A stretch of 64,000 nt of DNA. Origin: Mucilaginibacter psychrotolerans. GTDB taxonomy: Bacteria > Bacteroidota > Bacteroidia > Sphingobacteriales > Sphingobacteriaceae. Shown piece after piece: positions 7,514 to 16,528 of the stretch. The stretch spans positions 62,001 to 126,000 of the forward strand of contig NZ_SOZE01000012.1 in NCBI RefSeq assembly GCF_004519315.1, read 5' to 3'. The position numbers and the translations under genes were made by a program. The notes below the pieces were generated by a model. It was not told where the DNA came from. It saw only the letters and a list, made by a program, of their open reading frames with translations, and did no database searches. The first letter of the stretch is position 1, and each line of letters starts with the position of its first letter.

Positions 7514-8722
7514 TCACTTCCCTATCCGGTACAGTTTGCCGCTATCGGTTACGCCGTACAGGTTACCGTCCTTACCGGTAACCAGGGCGCGCCAGCGTTC
7601 GCCTTTATCTTTAAATAAGCGCTCCTCACCTACCACTTTATCGTTTAGGATGACCAGCCTGGCAATGTGCGAGCCACCCAGGCCGCCTACAAAGAGGTTA
7701 TTCTTCCACTCGGCTATGGCGTTGCCGGTATAAAAGGTAATGCCTGCCGGCGATATGCTGGGGTCCCAATAGTAAACGGGCTGTGTCATGCCGTCCTTTT
7801 GCTGTATGCCATCGCCAACTTTGCTGCCGCTGTACTCAATGCCATAGGTTATCACCGGCCAGCCATAGTTTTTGCCTGCGCGGATAATGTTGATTTCGTC
7901 GCCTCCGCGAGGGCCAAACTCAGCTTCCCAAAGTTCGCCGGTTACAGGGTTCCAGTCCATCCCCTCGGGGTTACGGAAACCATAAGCGAAAATCTCGGGC
8001 AATGCGCCTGTCTTGCCTGCGAAGGGGCCGCCTGCTACCGGTTTGCCCTCTTTGGTAATATGTATCACCTTGCCTATGCTTGCGCCAAGGTCCTGCGCTT
8101 TCATGCGGATGTCTGCACCCGAACGCTCGCCTGTGCTTACAAACAAATTGCCCTGCTTATCAAACAAAATGCGCGAACCGTATTGCAGCGTACCGCTGTA
8201 ACCCGGGCTGTTGCGGTATATTACTTGTATATTCTCTATTTTGGTTTCATCGGCAGCCAGTTTGCCTTTGGCAATGGCCAGTACGTAGCCACCTGCACCG
8301 GCTTCTGCGTAATCCCAGTACAGCATACGGTTGCTGGCGAAGGCCGGGTCGAGGTTTACATCGAGCAAACCACCCTGCCCCTGAAACACCACCGCCGGTA
8401 AGCCGGTAATAGTTTTATCGGCCTGTCCGTTGGCTTTCAGTATGCGCATGGTACCGCCTTTCTCGGTAATGAGAAAACGCCCATCAGGCAGCACGCGTAA
8501 GCCGAAAGGGCTTTTGAGATCGGTAGCGATAACCGTTGCCGATACGGCAGCCTTGGTTTTAACGCCCGCTATGCGGGTTTGCCCTTTAAAAGCGGACTGG
8601 TAGCTGCTGTTTGGCGATTTGGTTTCTACCGGGTCGCCATCGTTTTGCTGGGCGTAGGCAGTGCCAAAGGTTGATATCAGCCCGAGGCTAAAAAGAATCT
8701 TTCTGGAGAATGTTGGTAACAT
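7514..8722 (-). CDS. Secreted PQQ-dependent aldose sugar dehydrogenase (YliI/Asd type)
   Basis: A 402-residue soluble quinoprotein-like six-bladed beta-propeller with signal peptide (residues 1-24, ending TAYAQ). Motifs of the GSDH/YliI family are plain: LKSPFGLRVLPDGRFLITEK near residue 70, QGQGGLLDVNLDPAF near 115, ILFDKQGNLFVSTGER near 185, FAYGFRNPEGMDW near 245 and EFGPRGGDEINI with GKNYGWP near 270. It is expected to oxidise aldoses in the periplasm using PQQ; no PQQ biosynthesis gene is in the window, so the cofactor would have to come from elsewhere. The assignment to the family is firm, the substrate is not. Confidence 0.9.
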   Translation of the reverse strand: MLPTFSRKILFSLGLISTFGTAYAQQNDGDPVETKSPNSSYQSAFKGQTRIAGVKTKAAVSATVIATDLKSPFGLRVLPDGRFLITEKGGTMRILKANGQADKTITGLPAVVFQGQGGLLDVNLDPAFASNRMLYWDYAEAGAGGYVLAIAKGKLAADETKIENIQVIYRNSPGYSGTLQYGSRILFDKQGNLFVSTGERSGADIRMKAQDLGASIGKVIHITKEGKPVAGGPFAGKTGALPEIFAYGFRNPEGMDWNPVTGELWEAEFGPRGGDEINIIRAGKNYGWPVITYGIEYSGSKVGDGIQQKDGMTQPVYYWDPSISPAGITFYTGNAIAEWKNNLFVGGLGGSHIARLVILNDKVVGEERLFKDKGERWRALVTGKDGNLYGVTDSGKLYRIGK

Positions 8723-8867
8723 AATTATGGTGTTTAATTGATAGATGCGTTTTACTGCCTAAAAATAGACTTTAGTTTTGAGAACAGCCCACGGGATTTT
8801 TAAGTTTGATGCCTCGTAAATAAATCGTTACGATAACAGCGGCTAAACATCCCTCCGCTATCAAAGC

Positions 8868-8893
8868 AAAAAAGGCCTGCTTTTCTGCAGGCC
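8868..8893 (-). terminator. Intrinsic terminator of the DUF2167 gene
   Basis: GGCCTGC (8874-8880) pairs with GCAGGCC (8887-8893) around a 6-nt loop. Read on the minus strand the stem is followed directly by TTTTTT (complement of 8868-8873). It lies 22 bp beyond the stop of the gene at 8916-9920. Confidence 0.8.
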
Positions 8894-8915
8894 CGGATAT
8901 GTCAGTCGTGAAAAC

Positions 8916-9920
8916 TTATGATTGATGCGGTTTATCCGTCCCTTCCGGGCCGGGTTCTATCCCGGGCGGCTCTTCCTCATTCTTGGGTTCCTCCTCCTTA
9001 GGCTGCTCGGCCAGATCATCAAAAGCGGCTATCGGTTCTTTTTCGTCCTCGGCAGGCGTAGTCGCTGCTTTGTTACTTTTTCCGGTGAAGAATTTTTTAA
9101 TGGCGCCGCCTGCTACAGCAAAACCCAGCGCAATTACTTTCCAAAACTTTACAGCGAGGGCAAAAAAGCCCACTTTGGCCAATATCTTACCCGCCACAAG
9201 GCCGCCTATAGTCCATGCAGCAACATTGTCTATACTCGAATTAAAGTTGGTGTATTTGTTGCCATCGCTAAATTCAACCATGGTAAGTACCTGCGGCACG
9301 CCGGATTTTACGGCTTCAAGCTCGTTCATAGTAGCAATAGCATTCAATATCAGCACGCCTTTGCGGCCCAGCACACGTACGTTGTAGTTGAGGGTATTCA
9401 CGCTGTCGGTACCGAATTTCACCTCTTTGGCCCAGTGCAGTATGTGCTTATCGCCATCGTAATAAGGTTTGGCGGCCCAGCCTATAATGGTGATAGGCGG
9501 GAACCCGGCCTTCTCGCGCTCGGGGTTCTCTTCATTAGATTCGGTTTTTAAGTTGGCGAGCAACTCGTCGTAGTCCACATCCTTGGCATCGTCGTCCTTC
9601 ACATAGCCAATAGCATCGTACTGGATGTTGAACACGTAGCCGCTTAATATGCCGTTTTCTTCGGGCATGATAAAGCCCAGGGTCGGCGTTTTGGGGTTGC
9701 CCCAAACATCGGTAAGTACTTTAGCGGCCTGTACCGAATCGAGGTACTTGAAGCCTTTGGGGATGGTTACCGTAGCAATGCCATCACCAACTTTGATGGT
9801 GCCATGTTGGTACGTAAACTGTTTTTCGAAAGCGGCCGTTTTAATGGCCGTGCTATCCTGCGCCAGCGCAGCATGTGCATAAAGGCCTAATAAAACGATG
9901 AGGGCGTAAAGTTTTTTCAT
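8916..9920 (-). CDS. DUF2167 membrane-anchored protein
   Basis: A 334-residue exported protein: signal peptide (1-20, ending AALAQ), a globular region (about 30-230) with the DUF2167 marks GTIKVGDGIATVTIPKGFKYLD, LGFIMPEENG, IGWAAKPYYD and LHWAKEVKFG, then two hydrophobic helices (about 240-285) and a charged tail from about 295 rich in Glu and Pro. Family members are thought to be envelope proteins with the soluble part in the periplasm; no activity is established. The acidic, proline-rich tail is presumably cytoplasmic and disordered. Its own terminator follows. Confidence 0.88.
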   Translation of the reverse strand: MKKLYALIVLLGLYAHAALAQDSTAIKTAAFEKQFTYQHGTIKVGDGIATVTIPKGFKYLDSVQAAKVLTDVWGNPKTPTLGFIMPEENGILSGYVFNIQYDAIGYVKDDDAKDVDYDELLANLKTESNEENPEREKAGFPPITIIGWAAKPYYDGDKHILHWAKEVKFGTDSVNTLNYNVRVLGRKGVLILNAIATMNELEAVKSGVPQVLTMVEFSDGNKYTNFNSSIDNVAAWTIGGLVAGKILAKVGFFALAVKFWKVIALGFAVAGGAIKKFFTGKSNKAATTPAEDEKEPIAAFDDLAEQPKEEEPKNEEEPPGIEPGPEGTDKPHQS

Positions 9921-10178
9921 GCGATAAGGCTAGTTCTGTTAAGCCTTAAAGATAGATCATAGCCACCGAACCCTAAAATTATATCTACATTTTTTTTGGT
10001 GATCGCACCTGTAAAAAACTTTACCGACAAGTAAGAAATTATACTTTAAGTGTTTAGCAACCTACCTGCGAGGAAAATAAAAATAAACCAGTAGCTGTGC
10101 ATAATTTATTACCGTTACGCATGTTATATATTGGCATTAAAAAGGATATATTTAAACCATAATTGCTAACTCCCGTTA

Positions 10179-10619
10179 ATGAAAAAGCTTAGGGCTTCGT
10201 TCATCATCGCTTTTTACCTGCTACTCTCTACGGGTGCTTACGCCTGTATGCTGCATTGCAGTACGGAATATCTTTTTTCACTTTTTACCGTTACGCAACA
10301 GACCGATGCCCATGCCATGCATGGTATGGAAGAACCGCATAAGCACAGCGAGGCAAAAGCCGCCGAACCTAAAGAGGATTGCGGCGATGACTGCAACTGC
10401 TGTTACCGCCATGGTGTTTATACCGTACGCGAAAACTTCACCCCACCAGCAGATTTTGAGGTATTAGTGGCCATTTACGAACTGCCACCCTTACCAAAAG
10501 ATATACCCTTTACCTGCCCTGCGGCTGTTGCAAACGGGGTAGTTTGGCCAAAATCGACCGGGCCGCCCATAACATCTAAAGAGCCTATTTATATTTTAAC
10601 GCGAACGTTGTTGATCTGA
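10179..10619 (+). CDS. Small exported Cys/His-rich protein of unknown function
   Basis: A 146-residue protein with a signal peptide (about 1-22, ending GAYAC). The mature part has a His/Met stretch (DAHAMHGMEEPHKH, about 43-56), then Asp/Glu and a tight Cys cluster (DCGDDCNCC, about 67-75), and a Pro-rich C-terminus. The His-Met-Cys content suggests metal binding, perhaps copper, and the composition recalls the short HYC_CC_PP proteins of Bacteroidetes, although the HYC motif itself is absent. I do not recognise the family. No metal transporter is adjacent; a GT61 gene follows 68 bp later on the same strand. Confidence 0.6.
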   Translation: MKKLRASFIIAFYLLLSTGAYACMLHCSTEYLFSLFTVTQQTDAHAMHGMEEPHKHSEAKAAEPKEDCGDDCNCCYRHGVYTVRENFTPPADFEVLVAIYELPPLPKDIPFTCPAAVANGVVWPKSTGPPITSKEPIYILTRTLLI

Positions 10620-10687
10620 TTAAATCCTTAATTGTTTAGCAATACAAGAAACACCGGATTTTTTTAGTAATCGTTTGAATTATAAAT

Positions 10688-11851
10688 ATGAAACATTTAA
10701 TAATGAAGTTGATAAAGGCTGCAGGCATAAAAAAAACGCTGATGCGGTTGCGCGATTTAGCCCTGAGGTTTTACGGCCTCCGCGTGCTTAATGAGCGTAA
10801 AACAATCAACTTTTTGCAGCCCTACCTGGTTGCCGAAGGTATGGGCAACACCTTGCTGCTGCCGCAAACAGCAAACAGCGGCGAGGGCGCACAGGTTATT
10901 TTTGCCGAAAAAGAAATCACCACCCAGCATACCTATGTTTGGGAATATCAGCAGCCCGGCAAAACGGCCTGGGTAACGCGCAACGGATCGCCCATTGTAG
11001 AGAAGCGCGTAATATGCATAGACGGCAATTTTAGCTTTTACCGGGATATTTGGAAACCCGATACCCGCCCCACCCAAAACTTGCCTGCCGTTATTGTGCT
11101 TTTTAGCCAACTGCAGGATGGTATTATGTTTGGCGGCTATTACGATTTTGTTTTTTTAGTGGCGGCCAAGCTTTGCCGCATACAGGATGCCATTGCCGAT
11201 ACGGCAGGTATAGCCATAGCCTACCCGCTGTTTAACACCGCCTACGAGGCCGACTTTATGCAGCTGCTGGACGTTGAACCTTTAAATTTGATAGATACCC
11301 GCCATACGAAACCCGTTAGCCCACGCGTAATTACAGGCAACATAGCTTACTGGTACCCCACGCTCGATGATATCAACTCGCTAAAACTGCATATCGCTAA
11401 AAAAATATCACCTAAAACTACGGCCCCTAAACGTATATACATCAGCCGCGTGGGCAGGCGGCACGTGGTGAACGAGGCCGAAGTATTACTGATGCTGCAG
11501 AAGTACAATTTTGAAGTGATAGAAGACAAGCGGCGTAGCATTGCCGAGCAGATAGAGATATATCATAACGCTGCCTTTATTTTGGGCCCGCATGGTGCAT
11601 CATTCTCTAACATGATATGGTGTCAGCCCGGCGCGCACCTGATGGAGCTTTTCTCGCCCAATTACATGCCCGACTTTTTTGCCTACCTGGCAGTACTGAT
11701 GGATATGCAATACTCGGCATTTTACAGCGGCACTGCCAATAAGCAGGTTGCCTACCTGGATGGCCTGGTAGAAGACATCCATGTTGACGTTGCCGAACTG
11801 GAAACCAGCCTGCAAAAAATACTGCAGCCTAAAGTAATTGCGGCGACTTAA
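10688..11851 (+). CDS. GT61 (DUF563) family glycosyltransferase
   Basis: A 387-residue cytoplasmic protein without signal peptide. The C-terminal half carries the DUF563/GT61 pattern: PKRIYISRVGRRHVVNEAEV (about 245-263), where the R-xx-RR-xx-NE arrangement is conserved, KYNFEVIEDKRRSIAEQI, then AAFILGPHGASFSNMIWC (about 295-312), the nucleotide-sugar site. It transfers a sugar in assembly of a cell-surface glycan; acceptor and donor are not predictable. No other polysaccharide-assembly gene is adjacent, so it may act on a protein or on a glycan encoded elsewhere. A terminator follows at 11885. Confidence 0.87.
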   Translation: MKHLIMKLIKAAGIKKTLMRLRDLALRFYGLRVLNERKTINFLQPYLVAEGMGNTLLLPQTANSGEGAQVIFAEKEITTQHTYVWEYQQPGKTAWVTRNGSPIVEKRVICIDGNFSFYRDIWKPDTRPTQNLPAVIVLFSQLQDGIMFGGYYDFVFLVAAKLCRIQDAIADTAGIAIAYPLFNTAYEADFMQLLDVEPLNLIDTRHTKPVSPRVITGNIAYWYPTLDDINSLKLHIAKKISPKTTAPKRIYISRVGRRHVVNEAEVLLMLQKYNFEVIEDKRRSIAEQIEIYHNAAFILGPHGASFSNMIWCQPGAHLMELFSPNYMPDFFAYLAVLMDMQYSAFYSGTANKQVAYLDGLVEDIHVDVAELETSLQKILQPKVIAAT

Positions 11852-11884
11852 TACCCTGATACTTCGCGTAACGAATAACCTGGA

Positions 11885-11910
11885 GGGAGGGCATCAGCTC
11901 TCCCTTTTTT
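11885..11910 (+). terminator. Intrinsic terminator after the GT61 gene
   Basis: GGGAG (11885-11889) pairs with CTCCC (11900-11904), followed by six T (11905-11910), 34 bp after the stop codon. The stem is short but the T-run is clear. Confidence 0.65.
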
Positions 11911-12119
11911 GTTGCCTGCGCAGCGGTAAAAACGCACACGCTTCGCTAAAAAAATTTGGCCGCTATGATCATTTTACGCCGCCAAGTTTCGATCTCGCCG
12001 AAAAACGCTGCTCTGCTTGCGTACCAAAAAATGCAAAACCTGCAATTAAAGTATCCCTAAACACCCCAAAACAAGTATAAAAATCATTAAATGGGCCCTT
12101 TTTTGCGACTATTTTAAAT

Positions 12120-12136
12120 AGTGTATTTATTACACT
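12120..12136. promoter_or_regulatory. 17-bp AGTGT-N7-ACACT palindrome, similar to the ara operator
   Basis: The sequence AGTGTATTTATTACACT has 6-bp arms and a 5-bp centre. The outer five bases on each side and the 7-bp spacing are identical to the palindrome directly upstream of araB (45404-45420). It lies about 150 bp upstream of the DUF2807 gene. It could be a second AraR site or a chance match. Confidence 0.35.
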
Positions 12137-12286
12137 AAGATGACCCTGTCCTTCAAAATAAACCTCACCTTTGCAGCGAATTAAAAGGCACAGAAACACA
12201 AGCCCAAGTAAAGGGCAGAAGAGCCCGATAATTCAGTCGTATCCGAAAAGAGAGTGATACGATTCGACGCAAAACCATAAAATAAA

Positions 12287-12886
12287 ATGACGATGAAAAT
12301 GAAAAACCTATTCTTAACTGCAATTGCAATTATTGCCTTAAGCACCACCGCACCAGTTTACGCCAATACCATAAAAGACGATGCCTTTACCATATTAGAA
12401 GATGTTGGCACCATCAGCAGCATTGAAGTACACGGCAACGTGCAGCTATTTGTGAGCGATGCCCCTGCCGATGTGATAAAAGTTTACAACAAGTACTACG
12501 CCGAAAACGCACTTATCCAAAATAAAGGCGGCGCATTGCGTATCTCTTCTTATAACGACGAGAAACTAATCATATGGGTAAAAGCTACCGACCTTCGTTC
12601 GGTATCGTTGTTCGATAATGCGCAAATCGTATCGTTCGGCACGCTATCTAAAATCGATTTCAGCATCGATTTGCACAATAACGCGCAGGCACAACTTACC
12701 GTGAACGCATTTAAGCTTACTGTAGCGGTTAAAAACAACGCTAAAGCCGATATCAAAGGCAGCACCGAAGAACTTTACCTTAACCGCGATATGGCCCAAA
12801 ATGTAGCTACCAACAACCTTGCAGTAGTAAATCTCTACCAAAACAAAACTATCGCCGCAGCAGGCAAGCTTGTAAGCGCGATATAA
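12287..12886 (+). CDS. DUF2807 (GIN-domain) exported protein
   Basis: A 199-residue protein with signal peptide (about 1-25, ending PVYAN) and a single beta-helix-like DUF2807 region: SSIEVHGNVQLFVSDAP, ALRISSYNDEKLIIWVKA, LRSVSLFDNAQIVSFG and LHNNAQAQLTVNAF show the alternating short strands and Asn turns of the family. It ends without a lipobox or anchor. Bacteroidetes carry many such proteins; adhesin-head and folding-stress roles have been proposed without proof. The ATG at 12287 is the first of three close ATGs (12287, 12293, 12299), so the exact start is uncertain by a few codons. Confidence 0.85.
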   Translation: MTMKMKNLFLTAIAIIALSTTAPVYANTIKDDAFTILEDVGTISSIEVHGNVQLFVSDAPADVIKVYNKYYAENALIQNKGGALRISSYNDEKLIIWVKATDLRSVSLFDNAQIVSFGTLSKIDFSIDLHNNAQAQLTVNAFKLTVAVKNNAKADIKGSTEELYLNRDMAQNVATNNLAVVNLYQNKTIAAAGKLVSAI

Positions 12887-12921
12887 CCCGCTTATTTTAC
12901 TGCTAATAAAAGATAATGACA

Positions 12922-12947
12922 GCCGCCTGGAGACAGGTGGCTTTTTT
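12922..12947 (+). terminator. Intrinsic terminator after the DUF2807 gene
   Basis: GCCGCCTG (12922-12929) pairs with CAGGTGGC (12934-12941), one G-T pair, around a GAGA tetraloop, followed by six T (12942-12947). It begins 36 bp after the stop codon. Confidence 0.8.
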
Positions 12948-13044
12948 GTTGCGATAAGATTTATCCGCAGGACACCTCCGCCAACCACCTGTCACTATTT
13001 TTTTGTTAATTTGGCAGGTAAACGCTATCCAAAGTCCGCGCCAT

Positions 13045-16000
13045 ATGAATCGACTGATAAAAGCCCTATCCCTTTGCTGCATGTTGTTAATAGTCGGCAG
13101 CATCGCATCTGCACAAACCGTAAAATATGTTAACGGCAACAACAGCTGGGATCCTGATTCATTGGGCAACCATCGCGCCGTGGTGAGCGTGGCGGCAGCG
13201 ACACCCGCAAGCAAGGTTTTTATCCCTTGGCGCAGGCACGATGACCCAGCCAATAAGCAAATTATCGTGGTAGATGCCAAAACCAATAAACGCATTGGCA
13301 ACGTAAAGACGGATGCGATCTCGCAGGAGAGCGGCAGCATCTGGTTCGAGCCAACCTCCGGCCCGGGTACATACTACATTTACTACATGCCCTACAAGGT
13401 AACCGCGCGCAGCAATTACCCCAAGGCGGTTTACCTCCCGCTACAAAATACGGCATCGGCTGCATGGCTGGCAAAAACCGGCAAAGCTAAACCCGCTACC
13501 CTGCTTTATCTGGAGGCCGTAAACGCCATGAACAGCTTTTACCCCATGGAGGTGATTGCCACCAACGCAGAAGTGGCAGCCTTAAACAAAAGCGGCAAAC
13601 CCTATCTCGTTTTTACGGAAGACAGGCAACACCCAATCAAAATGACGCATGACCTGCCCCAGCGCTGGGCTAAAAGAAGCCCGGCACCCACGTTCAGCGG
13701 CTTGGCAGCTAAGGGCGAGAATTATAGCTTTCAGTTGGGTGTGTATGCGGCCAATCAAGATCTGAAGAATGTAAAGGTGAGCTTCTCTGATCTGAAAAGC
13801 TCCGGCGGCCTTTATATTTCAGCTGTGTACCTCAGCTGCCTCAATACCAGCGGCACCAAATACGACGGCACTTCGCTCGAAAAAACGGTTGACATTGCCA
13901 AAGACGACATCCAAGCCATGTGGTGCCTGGTGAACATTCCATTTAAAGCATCAGCTGGTACGTATGCGGGGGTAGCAACGGTGAAGGCCGACAATGCACC
14001 GGCAACAACAGTTCCTGTCACAATTACCGTAAAGCCTCAGCCTACCCTCAACGGCGGCGTAAATCATCCCGAACTGCAAACCCGCCTCACCTGGCTCAAC
14101 TCTACCCTCGCGCAGCAAAACGACGTGATAAAACCCTATACGCCGCTAATGGTTGATGATAAAACCATCAGCCTCCTCGGACGTAAGGTCATACTTGGTA
14201 ATAATGGTTTCCCCATACAGATACAAACTTTCTTCACGCCTGAAATGACCGGCACCACCGACTTAGCCAAGAACATTTTGGGCGAGGGTATCCATTTCCA
14301 TGTGATTAATGCGGCTACACATAAAGATGTCGCGTTTAAAGGATATACTGGCACTATCGACGCGTTCGACCCCAAAACAGGTAACAGCATCGGAAGGGGC
14401 TATGTTGATGGTTTTGGCTTCACTGATAAAGCACCAGGCAAAGTAAGCTGGGAAACCAATTACAAATCAGATGAGTTACAGATGTATGTTGACGGCAGTA
14501 TTGAGTTCGACGGTTACATGCATTACGAAGTGCAACTCACGGCCCTGCAGGATATCTCCCTCGACGATATCAAACTCCACATCCCCTTTGATACCGCCGC
14601 ATCCAAATACCTGATGGGCCTCAACCAAAAAGGCGGCCTGCGCCCCGATACCCTCAACTGGAAATGGGACGTTGCCAAAAAGAACCAGGACGGTGCCTGG
14701 TTAGGCGAAGTGAACGCCGGCCTGCAATACTCCCTGCGCGATGAGCATTACGTGCGCCCCCTTAACACCAACTTCTACCTGCAAAAACCGCTGCTATTGC
14801 CTACCAGCTGGGGTAACGAAGGCAAGGGCGGCATCCTCATCAAACGGTACGGAAACAACATCCTGGCCGATAATTACAGCGGTCCGCGTACCATGAAGAA
14901 GGGCGATGTGCTTTACTACAACTTCACGCTGCTCATCACCCCCTTCCACCCTATCAATACCGATTTTCAGTGGAGCACGCGTTTCTATCACAAGTACAAC
15001 AACCTGGATAGCATTAAGGCCACCGGCGCTACCGTGGTGAACATACACCATGCTACGCCCATCAACCCTACCATCAATTATCCCTTCATTGCGCATGACG
15101 CCATGAAGCATTATATCGATTCGGCGCATCAGCTAGGCCTTAAAGTAAAAATCTACAATACCGTGCGCGAGCTAAGCAACAGTGCCTATGAAACCTTCCC
15201 CATGCGCAGCCTTGGTCATGAGATATACTCTACCGGCAAAGGTGGCGGCTACTCGTGGCTGCAGGAACACCTGGGCGACGATTACATCGCCGCCTGGTAT
15301 GTGCCCGAAATTAAAGATGCCGCCATCGTGAACAGCGGGATGAGTCGCTGGCACAACTACTACGTAGAAGGCATGAACTGGCTGGTGCAGAACGTAGGTA
15401 TCGATGGTATTTACCTGGACGATGTGGCTTTCGACCGTATCACCATGAAACGCATTAAACGCGTGCTTACGCAGGATGGCCACCCCGGCATTATCGACCT
15501 GCACAGCGCCAACCAATACAACAAAAGCGACGGTTTTAACAACAGCGCCAACCTGTATATGGAGCACTTCCCCTACCTCAACCGCCTGTGGTTTGGCGAG
15601 TACTTCGATTACGAAAAGAACTCCCCCGATTTTTTCCTCACCGAGGTATCGGGCATCCCCTTCGGCCTGATGGGCGAAATGCTGCAGGACGGCGGCAACC
15701 CTTGGCGCGGCATGGTGTTCGGCATGACCAACCGCATGCCCTGGAGCGATAACGCCGACCCGCGCCCTATCTGGCAAGCCTGGGACCAATTCGGTATGCA
15801 GGGCAGCAAAATGATAGGCTACTGGGTACCCAACAGCCCCGTAAAAACCAACAACCCTAAAGTACTGGCAACCGTGTACAAAAAGGCCAACAAAGCCCTC
15901 GTAGCCATCGCCAGCTGGGCAGATACCGACACCAGCATCAAACTAACCATCGACTGGAAAGCCCTCGGCATCGACCCCGCAAAAGCCAAAATAACCGCCC

Positions 16001-16095
16001 AACCGATTAAAAACTTCCAGCAAGCCAATATATTTTCGGCAGATGGCGAAATACCTGTAGCAACGGGGAAGGGGTTATTGTTGGTGGTGGAGTAA
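13045..16095 (+). CDS. Large secreted glycoside-hydrolase-like protein (GH123/DUF6067-like)
   Basis: A 1016-residue exported protein; the ATG at 13045 is chosen because it starts a good signal peptide (MNRLIKALSLCCMLLIVG, cleavage after ASAQ), whereas the GTG/TTG-type start at 13003 adds hydrophilic residues before it. An N-terminal beta-sandwich region (about 25-330) precedes a TIM-barrel-like domain with VVNIHHATPINP, LGLKVKIYNTVREL, YYVEGMNWLVQNVGIDGIYL followed by DDVAFDR (about 795-805), a typical place for a catalytic Asp pair, and a C-terminal sandwich. It resembles proteins annotated as glycoside hydrolase domain-containing with GH123-type N-domains; substrate unknown. It is monocistronic, flanked by a terminator and repeats. 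Confidence 0.7.
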   Translation: MNRLIKALSLCCMLLIVGSIASAQTVKYVNGNNSWDPDSLGNHRAVVSVAAATPASKVFIPWRRHDDPANKQIIVVDAKTNKRIGNVKTDAISQESGSIWFEPTSGPGTYYIYYMPYKVTARSNYPKAVYLPLQNTASAAWLAKTGKAKPATLLYLEAVNAMNSFYPMEVIATNAEVAALNKSGKPYLVFTEDRQHPIKMTHDLPQRWAKRSPAPTFSGLAAKGENYSFQLGVYAANQDLKNVKVSFSDLKSSGGLYISAVYLSCLNTSGTKYDGTSLEKTVDIAKDDIQAMWCLVNIPFKASAGTYAGVATVKADNAPATTVPVTITVKPQPTLNGGVNHPELQTRLTWLNSTLAQQNDVIKPYTPLMVDDKTISLLGRKVILGNNGFPIQIQTFFTPEMTGTTDLAKNILGEGIHFHVINAATHKDVAFKGYTGTIDAFDPKTGNSIGRGYVDGFGFTDKAPGKVSWETNYKSDELQMYVDGSIEFDGYMHYEVQLTALQDISLDDIKLHIPFDTAASKYLMGLNQKGGLRPDTLNWKWDVAKKNQDGAWLGEVNAGLQYSLRDEHYVRPLNTNFYLQKPLLLPTSWGNEGKGGILIKRYGNNILADNYSGPRTMKKGDVLYYNFTLLITPFHPINTDFQWSTRFYHKYNNLDSIKATGATVVNIHHATPINPTINYPFIAHDAMKHYIDSAHQLGLKVKIYNTVRELSNSAYETFPMRSLGHEIYSTGKGGGYSWLQEHLGDDYIAAWYVPEIKDAAIVNSGMSRWHNYYVEGMNWLVQNVGIDGIYLDDVAFDRITMKRIKRVLTQDGHPGIIDLHSANQYNKSDGFNNSANLYMEHFPYLNRLWFGEYFDYEKNSPDFFLTEVSGIPFGLMGEMLQDGGNPWRGMVFGMTNRMPWSDNADPRPIWQAWDQFGMQGSKMIGYWVPNSPVKTNNPKVLATVYKKANKALVAIASWADTDTSIKLTIDWKALGIDPAKAKITAQPIKNFQQANIFSADGEIPVATGKGLLLVVE

Positions 16096-16129
16096 GGAAT
16101 TTGAAAAGCAAAGGCTTGCTACTTAGGTA

Positions 16130-16189
16130 CCGATAGCCCCGCTATACGCTGCAAGCCTTACTTCGTGCGGGCTTTACGCTGCTATCGGG
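16130..16189. repeat. REP-like hairpin element, copy 1
   Basis: CCGATAGC (16130-16137) pairs with GCTATCGG (16181-16188). The right side, 16169-16189 (beginning GGGCTTTACGCT), is identical over 21 bases to the reverse complement of 42516-42536. This shared palindromic block in two distant spacers marks a dispersed element. Confidence 0.6.
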
Positions 16190-16260
16190 TTTAGGGTTGC
16201 CCTGTCCGTCCGTTTTAGGGAGTGGAATTGTTGGGGACAGGATGAGGACGACGGAAGCTG

Positions 16261-16526
16261 ACAAAAACCACTCACCACCGCGTCATTGCGAGTATCCATC
16301 AGGGGGGCTGAAAAAAAAGTTATGACGTGTAAAAAAATGCATACTCATAATCAACAACTTAAGGCCACGTCATTATAAGGATCGAAGACAACCGACCAAA
16401 GGGAGCTCATTAATACCTTGGCCAAAAAAAATTAAAAACATTAATAATCCCCGATAAGCAGGGCGGCTTGCAAAGTTGTTACCTTGCATGCAGGCCACAA
16501 GCGGGGACGCTTGCGGCAGCGGGGGC
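16261..16526 (+). repeat. Dispersed 268-bp repeat, copy A (tandem)
   Basis: This 266-bp block is followed 2 bp later by a similar block, with long identical stretches, for example the segment around GACAACCGACCAAAGGGAGC and the segment around CCCCGATAAGCAGG. Near its right end GCCACAAGC and GCTTGCGGC form an imperfect hairpin. A third, shortened copy lies inverted at 37001-37170. Confidence 0.8.
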
Positions 16527-16528
16527 TA

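Larger units (their letters stand above)
11852..12286. other. 435-bp intergenic region with terminator, operator-like palindrome and leader hairpin
   Basis: The first 60 bp hold a terminator for the glycosyltransferase. After about 200 bp without recognisable structure, 12120-12136 forms an AGTGT-N7-ACACT palindrome. Between 12237 and 12262 TCGTATC pairs with GATACGA in the presumed leader of the DUF2807 gene. A short frame at 11838-12080 (+) shows no coding character. No tRNA or small RNA was recognised. Confidence 0.5.

Noticed and set aside
15172..15789. Minus-strand frame of 205 codons inside the large glycosidase-like gene
   Set aside because: Antisense shadow of a GC-rich coding region with a continuous motif-bearing plus-strand product.
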